A stretch of 64,000 bases of DNA from Turnera subulata (taxonomy: Eukaryota; Streptophyta; Magnoliopsida; Malpighiales; Passifloraceae): positions 1 through 64,000 of the forward strand of contig JAKUCV010005630.1 of the NCBI GenBank assembly GCA_028386065.3, given 5' to 3'. Position 1 is the first letter of the stretch. Every line of letters begins with the position of its first letter. This document shows positions 34,865 to 49,152 of the stretch, one piece after another. The notes below the pieces were generated by a model, which was not told where the DNA came from, searched no databases, and saw only the letters and a list, made by a program, of their open reading frames with translations. The translations under genes and the position numbers were made by a program.

Positions 34865-36114
34865 TAATCGGTATTCAAAAAACACTTGATTGTGTCCAGT
34901 GTAAAAACATGCAAAAATTTTGATGGCCTCTATTGAAGCATTATATTGGCATCCTACATAAACATAAATTTTGCATCAAGCTCAAATGTAGATGTTACAT
35001 CCACATAATCTACTAGGAAATATAACAAACTTTAATTATATTGATTCAAAACATATTCAAGCATTGAGCTTATCTTTTCCGTTTTGAACCATGTCTTGAA
35101 ATTAAAACAATCTACATAATAGTGTCTATCTTTCTCAATGACACTTATCATTATTCGTTATTGTTGATTTGAGCAAATGATCCTTTATAGCTCTTTTCAC
35201 CTTTCTTTCCTAGTTTTTCATTAGCTCTTGAAGAGCATATGAGATCATTATATGATTTTCTTATTCTTAAGTCTCGCCTCTTTCTAAGCAAGTATGCTTT
35301 CAATTATGTCACACTCTATTTCTCTTTTGCTTTATAGAAAATAGAATGGACTACACTCAATAGGCAAGAAAAGATCAATAAATTGTACAAGGAAATAACC
35401 ATTCACAATTATTCTCATACTATACAATCTTGCTGCTAAAATAAACATTCTGGAGATATGACTTAATATTACTCTTCATAATCAATCGCATAAACATAAA
35501 GCTTTGCATGTTCATCTTTCCCTTGCTTTATGGAAAGTTTTTTTTTTTTTTACTGCTTTCGTTAGTACTGCTTTAATCAATAAGAGCAGTGGGCTTACTG
35601 ATTAAAGGTAATAAGTCTAGATTCCAAGAACTTAAATGAAGCTAGACTTGTCTCATAAATCGTCAAGCCCGTATAACTTACTAACAATTTAAGCTTGCGA
35701 ATGAAGAGTAACTTAATATCGTAAATCTCACATAGATAGACAATTCATTATTTCATTCTACATACATTATGCATATATTGATATTTTCCTTTGGGAAATA
35801 TACCAATACAACAAAACCATAATTGATGCTTGAGTAGATTTAACATAATTGGTAAACTAATATATTTAATTAGACATGTATGTTATCTTTGGATATATAA
35901 AACATGACTAATAAATAAATTAATCGACCACCTTTTATGTTTATATTCATAAAATGATTAATCAACCTTTGGGTCGATCCTTAAATATTTTATGAAAATA
36001 AATTATCACCATCATGCCATCACATTAATTGCATCATATGCTCATGAGTAAATCAATATTTTTCTTAATTTTGATATCAATAAAGCATTCCAATTCGGCC
36101 ACTTTGGTGACTAA
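34865..36114 (-). mobile_element. Left part of a copia-type element interior, interrupted
   Basis: This AT-rich sequence continues, after the solo LTR S, at 40184-41107 and leads to a copia-like LTR at 41108-41540 on the minus strand. No intact gag or polymerase is visible, and codon structure is not evident, so it is a decayed or non-autonomous interior. Its left end is cut by copy B. Confidence 0.5.
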
Positions 36115-36119
36115 CAAAT

Positions 36120-39100
36120 TGAGACGCCCCGACCCGTATTTACCGTACACAGTAAACACGTGCCGGAACTGTGACAACCCAACCCAACAAGACCTAGTAT
36201 ACAGTGTATATCACAATAACTCGGGCTCAACAGTCCATAATAAAAACATCGATAATATCTCAACACGGCCCAATGGCCCAACAGTAACATATCAAAACTG
36301 GCCCAATGGCCCAACAATAATAAAAACATGCACAGCGGAAGACTTAAACTCACTAACACTGTATGCGACACATGCAATCTATGGATCCAAGCCTGTCCGA
36401 GGGAAACGCTGCAGCCTGCCTGGAATGCACCAAGCCTGTATGTGAAACAACTCATCCTACGGGATGAAACCCCGCAGGCGAGGGGTGAGTCCGAAACGCT
36501 CACCGACGAAAGATAAACAGTGATATATTCAACCATAACACTTTCGAAGTAAAACAACCATCATAACAGATGAATCTAACATAAACAACACGACAGAGAA
36601 ATCTTACTAAATCATATCTAAGCCATGACCATCTAATACTGACTGTACCGTACACTAGTGCCCGATCAGGACACTTCAACTCTACTACATGTTGGGTAAC
36701 CGACCCAGTCTCAACAGACTATACTACGCATACTCTAGTCCTGACAGACTATACCCAACTAAGGTTCCTCATCGTATGTTGACTTACCGCTACTATGCCT
36801 GTAGATCATCTAACCCGGTACCAAAACAGTCTCAACATCTCGTGAGCCTCGCTCACCGGGTAGCCGGCAACCAGCACGGACCATACCCAATCGACATCAC
36901 AAACCGGTCCCCGGGTAGAATCACAACACAACACGGCAACAGCAGTCACCACAACAACTTGTAACCACAACATCAACAATACTCAATATCTGATCAAAAC
37001 GACAGGAGATACTCATCCAACAATTATCAAAGAAGCCAACAAGCAAAGGACAACTGGCAACCGATGCCCACGACAATGGACTACTCACAACCAACGACAA
37101 TAATTAACACCCGTAAACTGGCAACCTATGCCGACCATAGTCAACCGACTAGACTGAGGACTGACAACATCCAAAGGTATGATCTTGAGACTTCATGCAA
37201 ATGAACATATCACGTCATAGCCCAATAAGCAAAAGCACATTTCAAACAAACTGAGCCAAGACCAACAAAAGAATATTTATTATTATTTCCAATTTTATCT
37301 TCCGGGCCCGTCACTGGACAAGCTAGGGTCGTACCTGGTTATTAACTAATTCTGGATGCCAGGCCCCACCACAATCCGGGATCAACATCCCCATATCTCA
37401 AATCCGGGATCAACATCCCAATATCTCAAATCCGGGATCAACATCCCAATATCACAAATCCGGGGTCAACACCCCCAACCAACAAACCCTCTGGCAAGAC
37501 ACCACATACCTGGTTATTAACTAATTCTGGATGCCAGGCCCCACCACAATCCGGGATCAACATCCCCATATCTCAAATCCGGGATCAACATCCCAATATC
37601 TCAAATCCGGGATCAACATCCCAATATCACAAATCCGGGGTCAACACCCCCAACCAACAAACCCTCTGGCAAGACACCACAGAACTAGTCTCTAACCATC
37701 TAGTCGTACCACTACTTTCCAAGTGACAATTATATCATCATCTCACAATCAAATCCAATTCCGTTTCCAATACTCATTATTCTTTCCTCAATTATCCACA
37801 TCGACCATATACCAGTTCATCATTATTCTCTACACATTATCACAAAACCAATATCACAGTCTAACATCACCAATGATAACCACAACAGTCAAACAGTCAG
37901 CAATCAATATCTCTGCAATTCTATCGAACACAAAGCACACAACAACAACATCATAGCAGTCAGTCAACCAACAATATCCATTTCAGCAGTTCCATCAAAC
38001 AGCAAAAATACACAAACAACAAAAATACACACACAGCATTACGGGCACATATCAAGGTTTATCCATCCTCACCTTGGCCGATTACTCAACTCCGGAAACT
38101 ATGACCGGTCCAACGCCGGCTCCTCGGGAAACTGTCCGATATCCAAACCTATACAATAAAACCACATATACACATAAATGCACATATTCGGTATGCAATG
38201 ATGCCAATACTATGAATTAATCCCATCCTGATTACTTATCCTTTATTACTTCCATTTATTGAGAATATTTTTCCCATACGTATATCCGAATACTATTTCG
38301 GTACCATTCTTTAATTAAACTCTTTTCAGAATATATTTTCATAAAATAACTATAATTCCCAAAATAATAATTACTATAATTTTTTCTGAAAATTATAACA
38401 TGCGTATATATTTTCCATAATATTTCTATAAAAATTATTATACTTTCCAAAATATAATTCCCAAGCATTATTATTTTTAGAAAACTCCATTTTCAGAAAG
38501 TATAATCATATACACTTATTTCCTGAAATAAATACAAATTTATTAATATACATACACAATTATCCCAAATTGTTCTCGTATGCATAAATATTATTTATTT
38601 CCCATATCTTATTCTTTCCCAAAATTCCATAATAATCATGTATATTTTCCAAAATACTTCCACAGTTTAATTTCCAAAATATTAATTATAAAATTATATA
38701 AATCAGATTTTATTATTATTATTACTATTATTATTTTATTTATTTACCTTTTTTTATTTTATTTTAACTTGGATTGGGCCGTGAACAGTGCTGCCCAGCC
38801 CACTACATAGAGCCCAGACAGGCCCACAAAGCGAGCCCAACGTGCAGCAGCCCAACCCAACCCAAGGCGTCAAGCCCATCATAAACCCCAAGCCCAACAC
38901 ACATCCATATCCATCCGGCCCACTACCTAGTACTGCCAGCCCACCACTAACACCTAAACCTAAAGCCCAACTTCCATTACAACCCAAACTAAAACCCAAG
39001 CCCGTTACCCATGCATGCAACACCCAACATCTCAAGCCCATATGCATGAACAACCTTGGTGCACCGTGCTCACCTGGGGGTTGTTGCAGCGTGAGCCGCG

Positions 39101-40178
39101 GACGGACGAGGCGAGGCAGCAGCTCGGGGCGACGGCTGCGGTGGCGTACGCGTCTGCAGGGAAGGCGTGCGACGTCGGCATGACAGCTGTTGGTGGTTGT
39201 CTCGGTCGCGTGCTGCAGCGAGGAGAGGAAGGCGGGTGCAACGGCGATGGCCTAAGGAAGAGGAGGGTGGCGTCGGCTCGGTGGTGTGGCAGTGGTGTTG
39301 TGGTCTCTGGCCAGCGCGGGGAGGAGAAGAGAGGAGCAAGGCGGTAGGCGGCCCGAGCTCGGTTCTTTGGCGTCTCGGATGGCGGCGCTGTGAGCGGAAA
39401 GGGAAGACGGTGGCTGTTTTGTCACGAGTAGAGGACGGTGGGCGGTGCTCGATGGTGGTTGGTGAGGGTGTTGTGTGTGGTGGCAGGAGGAGCGCGAGGA
39501 AGAGGAGAGGTGTGCAAGTGGTGGCGGTCGACTTGCAGGTCTCGGCGGTGATGCTTGGGTCGTCGTGGTGGTGTGCTTGTTATGCTCACGGCGGCAACGG
39601 TGGCGGCGTCGTTTGTGTGGAGAAGAAGGTGGTGGTGGCTCGGTGGATGGTGTGGTGTGTGGGTTATGGGCGTTGTGTTTATTAAGTGTTTCTTTTTTTT
39701 TCCCCTTAGGTTTGCAGGGAGAAGAAACGCAGAAGAAGAAAAGATGGCAGAGAAGATGAAAATGAAGTGATGGTAGTGTACTGGTGCAGAGGTGGGCAGA
39801 AAAATCACGGGAAAGAGAAAAAGAATTCACGGGCTACATAGGAAATGAACACGGGTAGCACAGAAAAAGAAGACGCCGCCCTGCATAATTGAGGCGGCTC
39901 CATTATGCAGGGCCGTGTCCAAATCGGACCAGAAATTAATCGATACCCCGTATTTATTTTTCCGGTGTGATTTTCCGAGAAATTCAGAAACCCGAAAAAT
40001 ACCAACTTAGTCCCGAAAAATCAATGGGAAAATCACGAGCGCGGGAAAACTCTCGGTTTCGAAAAACGACTCTCGTTTTACCGTGAATTATTTACCCAAG
40101 ATTAATTCAACAGTAAATCACGGTAAAACAATTTCTACAGTCCCGGTAAAAATCAAAAATTTTACCCGGGCTGTTACA
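36120..40178 (-). mobile_element. Copy S: solo LTR (4,059 bp) with CAAAT target duplication
   Basis: On the plus strand it starts TGAGACGCCCCGACCCG and ends ACCCGGGCTGTTACA, the reverse complement of the family LTR ends. CAAAT at 36115-36119 and 40179-40183 is a perfect 5-bp target duplication. No interior remains, so it arose by LTR-LTR recombination. The longer length is due to a distinct GC-rich region (about 38800-39690) and a 175-bp tandem duplication. Confidence 0.95.
37332..37681. repeat. Perfect 175-bp tandem duplication within solo LTR S
   Basis: 37332-37506 and 37507-37681 appear identical. Each copy contains four hairpin units (three with CCGGGATCAACATCCC and one with CCGGGGTCAACACCCC), so the duplication doubles the array in this copy. 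Confidence 0.9.
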
Positions 40179-40183
40179 CAAAT

Positions 40184-41107
40184 TGTACATAAATAGATAT
40201 CAAATATTTACTTAAGTGTCTCTTTTCTTAAAATTGATATCTATAAGACATTCTAATCCGGCCACTTTGGTGACTAACAAATTATACATGAGTAGATATC
40301 ATTGTATTAACCATCTATAAGGATGATCATTAAAAGAGACCGTTAACAAGTCCAATATACAAATAAAGAATTCTGGACTTAAATGCATTATCAGAAAATA
40401 TTATGGACTAAAATCTAATCTGTCTCGTAAGGACGTTAATGACAGAATATTAATGTGTGGACTAAAATGAAAAATAACCTTAATTTTCCAATGACACACC
40501 GTTCATATTTCGTTTGAAGACAAACATAAAATTCAATTTAACTGAAGGTACGGTCATACAATGCACCCTTATCAAAAAAATGGAAATTCGACTATAATTT
40601 TCCACAAAGCCCATTATCACTAATACCTCAATGACAACCATAAGCATGATTTCACATAAGGTCAAAATTCATTTAATGCACAATTAATGCATGCTTTCCA
40701 ACATTATATTACATATTAATGAATGCGGCAGAAAACAAAGCAAAGAAAATATAATACTTTAATCCCATTAATGTTGTACAATTAATGTATTAATATTTTT
40801 TTTTTCGAGAAAACAAACAATAATACCCAGTAATAGTTTCTTTGCGTCATCTAATTGTAAGAATTCAAAAGAAACTTCCGATACGATTGAATAAAACATA
40901 AAACCCAAACGATTTCAAAATCGCCTCTAGCCACATTATGCGATTTGTATTTGTGTCATCCAAGGGTTTATACAGTAATAAAATATCGAATCAATTGTAT
41001 GAAAAATAGTATTTAATCAAAACAATTACTCGATGCTTTTGATAACTAAGCATGATAACATTATATAAGGGGAGATAACTGATCCTAAATCATGCTCCGC
41101 TACTACA
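40184..41107 (-). mobile_element. Right part of the copia-type interior, with primer binding site
   Basis: It continues 34865-36114 across the solo LTR. On the minus strand TAGTAGCGGAGC (about 41094-41105) follows the LTR end as a primer binding site. The sequence is AT-rich with no recognisable protein. Confidence 0.55.
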
Positions 41108-41540
41108 TGTTAGATAATTAACATGAACAATCATAATCAGGAATCAAGTGATGATAATTTAATCCCCAATTCAAACATTAACATAATACTCATTAGATCT
41201 TAGAACTAATTATCTCCCACTAATAACATAAGGTTGAACACATACCTGGTAAATAGATCATGTTGTCTTCTAAATTCTCTTAATCTCCACTTGATTTGTC
41301 TTGATGCCTTCATGAGGAATAGATTTCTCTCTCTTGCCCCTGTCTTTCTTTCTAACGTTTGTCAGATGGTATAGCAGAACGTTAAGCGACTGGAGAGCGA
41401 GGACCTATTCCATAATATTGTATTTATACACCCCATTAAGTGTCTATTAGAAAATCTTAATAGTTGACCAATAGGATTTTGCCACGTCATTAAATAAAAC
41501 TTAATATTATATGCGCCACATAAAAGGAAAAATTCTTACA
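41108..41540 (-). repeat. LTR of the copia-type element (433 bp)
   Basis: On the minus strand it begins TGTAAGAATTTTTCC and ends ATTATCTAACA, then two bases and the primer binding site. A TATA-like GTATAAATACA lies on the minus strand at about 41420-41430. The size and layout fit a copia 5' LTR. No matching second LTR remains in the window. Confidence 0.7.
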
Positions 41541-44500
41541 GGTTTTGTAAGATACTTTTGATATAGTGGAGTTGTTTTGATAGACCTTGGGTCCCGTGGT
41601 TTTTACTCTTCGATTTGAAGGGGGTTTTTCACGTAAAAATTTGGTGTCTCTTGTGGTTGTTGATTGGTTTGCTTGTTGATATTATTTTGCTGCAATTTGC
41701 TTGCTTCCTTAGTAAGTTTTTTGTTGGATAATTTGATATCTATTTCGCTGCGTAATACTGCTATCCGGATTTACTTCCCAACACATATATGTTGGGGTCA
41801 AAAATGGGAGAAGGAATTAGAGATGTGTTTCTACATATTTAGGACCAGATTGAAATCAAAGACTAAAATGTGCAAAAAAATTGTGGTACCAAAATTTCAA
41901 TCAAGAAAACTAAACTTTATCAGTCAATATTTCGTGTAGCTGCCTTCAATCTCCAACGACTTTGCATAAAAACTATAGATTTCTGCTAAACACCATTCAT
42001 GATCAAAGTTTGCTTGAATAATTAACAGCTTTAAATTGGGGCAAAATCAATAATCCTGTAAAGAACAAATCATGAGCAGAACAGCTGGAAAATGGGACTA
42101 GAGAAGTACAAGTAGTAATACTGGACAACATAGTGATGATAAAAGAAGAGGAAAAAAAAAAGAAGAAAGAAAGAAACAATATTAGTAGCTCCTGAGAAGA
42201 TAAAAGGAGCACTGATCTTGGACATGATTGGCTCAGTATCCTTTGGATTCTGGAAGAAGTGAGGGAAGGACGTTACGCCTTGGGACTTGAAGAGGGGATA
42301 GTAGTAGAAAACAGTCTTAAGAGAAAGACAATAAAATAAAGTAAGGGATGGTAGCACCATACATGCATATATAATTAAGATAGATAGTGAGCTAATATGT
42401 TACATATACACCCCCACCCCAAAAAAACAAAGAGAAGTATAATTGACACTATATACCAAAAAAAGAATCATAATTGACACTTACCATCCACATAACCATG
42501 ACCACACACGAAGGCCTGAAGTGTCACAGCCTCACAGGTCATGTGATACCCATTAACAAATGCCTAAAAACACCAAAGCCCTGGTATATAGTCTGACGCG
42601 ACGCACTGACCCCGTACTCCTCCTGTCACTCTAGTTGTCAGCTGGAGGGAAACCAACTAACCTCTCTTCTTTTTCTTTTCTTCTTTTTTCTTTTTGGGGT
42701 GTGGAAGAAGAAAGAAAGGAAAAAACAAAAGTATGGGCAAGTATTTGGTAGTATAACCATGTGTGTTACAGTGGACCTACAACCAAAAGGTAGATGATAA
42801 TATATTATATTTAATGTAAGTACCCGTACCCTAGATTGGGGTGGTGTGTTTATGTTGTTACTTTTGTTTAGGGCAATAGTGGTGTTTGATTCGATGATGT
42901 TCCGTTCCGTTTTGGGGAAGAATTTGACTGAACAGAGATTCTGTTTTAGTAGTATTAATTATGTATGGATCTTTGTTTGGGTGTGTTTATTTTGTGGGAT
43001 AATGAGGAGGGGAAAACGGGGATTAAAAGTAAGGAAAGAAAAAAAAAAAGAGAAGAAAAGAGAGAGACACGGATGGTGACAAGACAAGAGAAAGGAGTGG
43101 GAGTGCGGAAGACTGGCAATGGGGTCACTGATATTGATTTCCATTTCCATGCTTGTTGGCAGCCTTTTTGTGCTTTCTTGCTCTTATTTTTTGTTTACTC
43201 TCTCTTCCCTTTTAGCAACAACCTCTCCTTCACTTCTTCTCTCCAGAATCTGCCGAGATTTTGCATTTCCGTCCTTATTATCATTTCAACAACACTCCAA
43301 CACTAGTAGTAGTAGTAGTAATAGTAGGAGGAGTAGTACTACACCCTAACACACACACACCCACACCTACTACCCTGATGAGCCTTGTGGGGTTACTGAT
43401 CACGATTCCCCATCCCCCTATCCCCCACTTAGGCCTTAGGGCCCGACCACTTTTGGTTCCTTGCGCACTCACTCCTGCTGCCTTGCATCAATGTTAGTGG
43501 TAGGCAGTAGTAGTATTATTATTTTTTGGGTTTGACTAATTCCCTTTTTAAGCGTATGTCCAAATCAGTGTATACACCCAAAACCAGCCTTTTTGGGTTA
43601 ATCAGGATTCATTAATTATTCCAATTATCTAACATCCGTATGTTTGTGTACCAACCCACTTTTTAGGCACAAGAAGATAATATATGTAATGTATGTACAA
43701 CTTCATAATTTTTCCTTAAACGGAGCACAATGGTCATGCTATCCTTGATAATTGGCTTTTGTGTATATCAAAGCCAAGTATTTTTGTTTTTTTTTTCCTT
43801 CGAGGATAAACCTACGTATTTTGAAGAATGTTTCATCACTCGTAAAAAAGCACGTAGTTGGGGAGTTGGGTTTTTTGTCCATGAATATTGGCAGCTTAGT
43901 TGGTCGACATTAGTTAACAACAGCTACCAAAGACAGAATCTAGAAAATGGCTTCACATAAAAATTGGCAGTCTGATCCAGCATGGATCACACACCTCAAG
44001 AGCCCTCCAAACATATATACTCAGCTCAGCCCGGCAAGGGAATTGCAATTCTTAATGAAGTGATGAGTTGGACTTTTTTTCTGTTAAAGAGAATTGGGCT
44101 TTGACCAGACCATTTCTTGTTTTTTTTTTTTTTGTTGAGGAATAAAATGATTACAGACCATTTCTTGTTAGTATCCTGACATCCTAACAACGCCGACAAC
44201 TTGCACTAGGACCGGGCCCAACTTTCAGAAAGGAATTTTAGCTCCAAACAGTTTCACTGAAATCTTTGAGTTCGATAAAATGTTCTAATGAAATACTTGA
44301 TGAACTAGACTCTTAGTCCACATTTCATGTGGGGAAAAAACTGTAATTACTCGCTTTGCCAATAATATCATATTTAATCAAGGGCTCATTCTTTCTACTT
44401 TCATGAAACTAGTTTTTTTTTTTTTTTTTCTCCTTTAAAGAGTCCTTATTGGTTATGATATTACTAGTGATCATGCCACTTGGTATATAGTGAACACCAT

Positions 44501-44891
44501 ATCGTATTTTCTAATTTGCAATTGATTTAATAAAACTCATTGTTACCATTGAATAATTCCAACCTCGAGCAATAACCAAGTAACATTAATAAATTCCTCT
44601 TTCTTTTACTATTTACTAAATAAAAATGAATTTCAACTGAGTAGTTACAATATAAAAACTGCCAATATAAAGAAAATAATTTCTCAAAAAAGTAGGATTT
44701 TTTTTGTATGTTTTATGTCTATGAGATATATAAATACAATTAACCTTCCAATTATCAAAAATATTTTTAATTACTAAATTTTATTCAAAAATTTAATGTA
44801 TTTCACAGAAATGAATAATAAAATTATCTAAATACAGTAACACTATGCATGGAATAGGGAAGGAAATTGTATGGAAAATCTGGAAATATAA
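41541..44891. other. Intergenic, no gene recognised
   Basis: It contains a TAG/TAA trinucleotide run (about 43303-43325), purine-rich stretches and several T runs. Its short ORFs have no recognisable domains. Confidence 0.4.
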
Positions 44892-45412
44892 AGGTTGTGT
44901 TCATTAACAGAAAATATTTTCTATTTTCTAACTCTAATTTTCTACTCCTTTCTAATTTTCATTTTCCATTGGAAAACTTGTAAAAGTTTGAAAACATGTT
45001 CACTTAACCATTTTTAGAGTTTGGAAAATTGGTCTACATGTTCAATGTACACTCTTTTCATATTGTAAAACTTTCTCCAAACAATTTATGATTAGATTAA
45101 ATAGTCAGTTTATGATGCAACATGGTTAGATTTAGAGATTTAATAGATTTTTTATTGTTAAATTTAAAAGATTTTGGGAAAAAAAAAGGAGGAGATGGTT
45201 AAATCAGATGAATTGAGACAAATCAGCAACCTAAAATTTAAATAAGATAAGGGTTAGTTTGCTCCTATCAAGATGTTCATATGGATTTTTTTTTATTTCA
45301 TTGGAAATTTAATTAATTGGAAAATGAATGGAAACGCATGTTTTCAATCAGGAAAACAAACTTATAAATTACACATGAAAGTGTGGAAAACATCTATTGG
45401 TGAACACGCCCT
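44892..45412. mobile_element. Probable MITE with terminal inverted repeats (about 520 bp)
   Basis: The left end AGGTTGTGTTCATTAACAGA matches the reverse complement of the right end (AGGGCGTGTTCACCAATAGA), with further similarity (TTTTC) over roughly 30 bp. TAA lies next to both ends, possibly a 3-bp target duplication as in PIF/Harbinger elements, though the left boundary is ambiguous by a base. The interior is AT-rich and noncoding. Confidence 0.55.
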
Positions 45413-46095
45413 AAGTGTCCCAAAACTTAGGTAACGAAATAGTATGGGAAATCTAGAAATATTAAGTGATTGAAATCCCAGAGCTTAAGGTGGCGTTGTG
45501 GAACAGAGTGAACAAATTTGGGAGAGAAAAAAAGATTAAGGGCTTAAAACAAGACTGATATTTTCTAGAATTACTAAATAAAAAAATACAAAAGAACCAC
45601 AACAACAGTAAAAATAGTAAGTGTGGAAAAGTTACAAGTTAACTATGGTGGAAAACAAAATCAGTAATTTTAATTAGAACTAGGAGAAAATATGATGTGG
45701 AAAGTTATAATTTTTTTTTGTCTTGGTAAGAATTTCTTTGTATCTCTAGCATTATTGATATACAAGTTTAGCCAATATAGGCATTGTGAATTTTACAATC
45801 AATAATGTGTTGAGCCACACTTAAAATACACTTAAAATTTTAACCAGTACAAGAATTGGGTACGAGTAGAGTTCTCATTTATATCATCAAACTATATTTA
45901 CTATATTATCAAAATTTTTATTGTTATTTTCATTCTTTACTATATTATTCGGCTGTCTTATTATTTAATATACGTGGTTTTTTGTAGAAACATTATATAA
46001 TAAATCTATAAAATTATAATATTACCCAATATTGTTTTCTGCAAACAATGCATAGTTTCCTCCAATATTTTAGTTGTGTTTGTTTCTATTGATTT
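45413..46095. other. Intergenic, nothing recognised
   Basis: AT-rich DNA that continues at 54572 on the other side of copy C. Confidence 0.4.
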
Positions 46096-46100
46096 GAAAC

Positions 46101-48964
46101 TGAAACGCCCCGACCCGTATTTACCGTATATAGTAAACACGTGCCGGAACTGTAACGACCCAACCAAACAAGCCCAGCATACAGTATAAACAACAGAACT
46201 AGCTCAACAGCCCAAAATATAATTATCAGAAAACTGGCCCTTCGGCCCAACAACAACAATAATCAGCACAGCGGAAGACTTTTAAAACTCACAAAGACTC
46301 TGTATGCGACACTGGTGCAAACTAATGGATTCGAGTCCTGTCCAAGGGATAATGCCGCAGCCTGTCTGGAATGCAACATACCTGAACCACAAATAACTCA
46401 ACCTACGGGATGAAAGCTCGCAGGTGAGGGGTACCAACCATGGATAGACGATCAATATGCAACGCTATAAGTTACTCAAGGTCGAAAACAGGCATAACAA
46501 CCAAAATACACCAATCCAAAGACTCGACCCAAAACTGGTCCAAGACCAAAAAGACTAAAACAAAATCCAATTTCCAATTTTATCTTTCCGGGCCCCGTCA
46601 CGAATAAGCTAGGGGTCAGACCTGGTTATCAACATATTTCGGGTGCCAGATCAAATCCAAGAGAGCCCAGGGATCGACATTCCAAAATAGTAACCCAGGG
46701 ATAGACATCCCAAATATAATCACGGGATAGACATCCCAAGCATAGACATGCTTATCACAAGTAACCCAGATCATGGCCACCACAAAACAGTCTTAAACCA
46801 TCGAGTCGTACCACTACTTTCCACGTGACAATTATATCATCAATATCCGAATCTCAGGGATCAACATCCCTAACCAAAACACCGGGATAGACATCCCAAT
46901 CCAAAACCGAGGATCGACATTCTTATCACATTTTATTATTTAATCCATTATTCTTTATACCAAAAAGACACGGTGTTAAACACCCAAAAACTCAATGCAC
47001 GGGGATAAACATCCCAAAATCAAATCATGGGGATAAACATCCCAAAACTCAATCAAGGCACTGGGATAAACATCCCGAATCATACCACAACAAATGCAAC
47101 AACCAACAGTGCATTAATCATCAAACACAACAACCGAGTAATAAAGGCACATATTGAAGGAAATCCATCCTCACCTTAGCCGATTACTCAACTCTGAAGA
47201 TAATGACCGGTTCAAAGCCGGCTCTTCGGGAAACTACCCGATTGCAAACCTATACAACAAAACAACATGCTCAAATAAATACACATAATCGGTATACTAT
47301 GATGCCAACACTGCGAAACAAACCCATCTCGGTTCATATCCTTTATTATCATCTTTTACCGAAAATATTATACCGTACGTATATCCGAATATAATTTCGG
47401 TACCATACTTTAATCAAAACTCTCCTTTAAATATTTTTTTATAGAGTATTTATACTTTGTCTTCCAAAATAGTAACAATATAATTTTCCTAGAAATTATA
47501 TCATATATGTGTATTTTCCCCAAAATTATTTCCATAAAATATATTTCTTGCCAAAATATAATTACCAAATATTATTATATTAGAAAATCATATTTCCAGT
47601 AAATATAATTATATAAACTTATTTTTCTGAAAATAAATACGAATTATAAATATACATATTTATATTTTCCAAAGGTAAAATACTTTTCCAAACAATTATA
47701 TATCAAAGTAATTATATATTTTCAAAACCATTACTTTTGTATACCATAAATACATATTTTCCAAAAGGCACCAATTACCATTATTTCCAGGGTAAATAAC
47801 ATATGTATAAAATTTCCAGAAATTATTTTCATGGTATATTTTTTTCCAAATAATATTAGTTTTTCCAAAACATAACTTAATTATTTATCAATGTATATAT
47901 ATATTCATATTTTTCTTAAATTACCAGGATTAAATCGATCATAATTTTCTCAAAGTGAATATATATATTTTTTGAAAATTAAATACCAGAATAATTATAT
48001 TTATACAGATATATATATATATATATATTTTTAAAAAAAGCAAACCCAACCCCGGCAACCCAAAACCCAGGGAAGGCGCGACCCGGCCGCGACCCGCCCA
48101 GATGAATCAGGTTCTTACCTAGCAGCGACAGTCGGCGGCGCGAAACCGCGAGGGAAGGCTAGAGCGGACAGTCGGCGACATCGAGGCGACTCCATGGGCG
48201 GGGGAAGGAGGCGGAAGGTTGACGGTGTCGTCGTCAGCGGCGCTGGGAGCAAGATCCACGGGTTTCGCCGCGAGTCAACGGCCACTGACGGCGCGTCGAG
48301 CGGCGAAAGGCGACGGGGGCAACGGGGCTGAGCTCGCGACAGCTCTGCGAGCGTGCTGCACGGCTGACCGGAGCTCTTCGAGGTGAACAGTAACCGGCGG
48401 AACCCAAGGTGACGGCACTGTTCATTTTCTTCCTTTTTTTCCTATTTTCTTTTCTTTTCTTTTTCTTTCATTTTCTTTTCTTTTCTCTATTTTTTGATTG
48501 GTTTCGTCTTTCTTTTCTCTCAGTTTTTTTCTTTTTTTTTTCTTTCTTTTTTTCCCCTCTTTCTTTTCTTTTTCTCTCCCTCTCTTTTTTTTCCTCCTTC
48601 TTCCCTTCTTCTCTTCCTCCCCTTTTCCTCTCCTACTTCTGATTTAAAATACTGTACAACCTGTGAACGTTCAATAATCTAGCTTGTCTGCATTATGGAG
48701 CGAGTCCGGTCCGGACCAGAAAATAACTAATACCCTCTTGGTTATTTTCCGGTGTGATTTTCCGAAGATTCCGGGACCCGAAAAGTACCAACTTTGGTCC
48801 GTAATATCCACGGAGAAACCACCAGCGCAGAAAAAGCCTCGGTTACGAAAAATGGCGCTCGATTTACTTTGAATTAATTACCCAAGATTAATTCTTTCGG
48901 TAAATCACTGTATAAAGACTTTTACAGTCCCGGTAAAAATCCAAATTTTACCCGGACTGTTACA
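46101..48964 (-). repeat. 3' LTR of copy C
   Basis: Plus strand TGAAACGCCCCGACCCG to CCGGACTGTTACA. It contains the hairpin array (about 46669-47076), the exon-like block (about 47180-47255, reverse strand), a GC-rich leader-like segment and a pyrimidine tract (about 48420-48640 on the plus strand). Confidence 0.92.
46669..47076 (-). repeat. Hairpin array in the 3' LTR of copy C
   Basis: About ten stem-loops such as CAGGGATAGACATCCC, AAGCATAGACATGCTT and GGGGATAAACATCCC, in the same order as in copies B and D. Confidence 0.8.
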
Positions 48965-49152
48965 GTCTACCCACCTTAAAAAGAATTCCGTCCTCAAAAT
49001 TCCTTGTCTTATCTGTGGGTCCTACCACGATAAGCTTCTGGCACACTCTGCCAGGTGTCCAAACTCAATGCGAGATACCGGTCATACCCTTAAGCAACTT
49101 CTCCTCCGCTTATATAAACCGAACCTCATGACTGGCAAACTCACACACAGCC

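Larger units (their letters stand above)
36050..40310. repeat. About 100-bp tandem repeat split by solo LTR S
   Basis: GGCCACTTTGGTGACTAACA occurs at about 36098-36117 and again at about 40261-40280, each preceded by similar TTGATATCWATAARRCATTC sequence. The two were neighbouring tandem units before the solo LTR landed inside one of them. Confidence 0.7.

Noticed and set aside
39015..39830. Several overlapping GC-rich ORFs on both strands inside solo LTR S
   Set aside because: Many frames are open at once because of base composition. No domain is recognisable and the region is part of an LTR.
41664..43960. Several ORFs of 60-140 codons in the region between the copia LTR and the MITE
   Set aside because: No motif, signal peptide or homology was recognised; they fit chance ORFs in AT-rich DNA.
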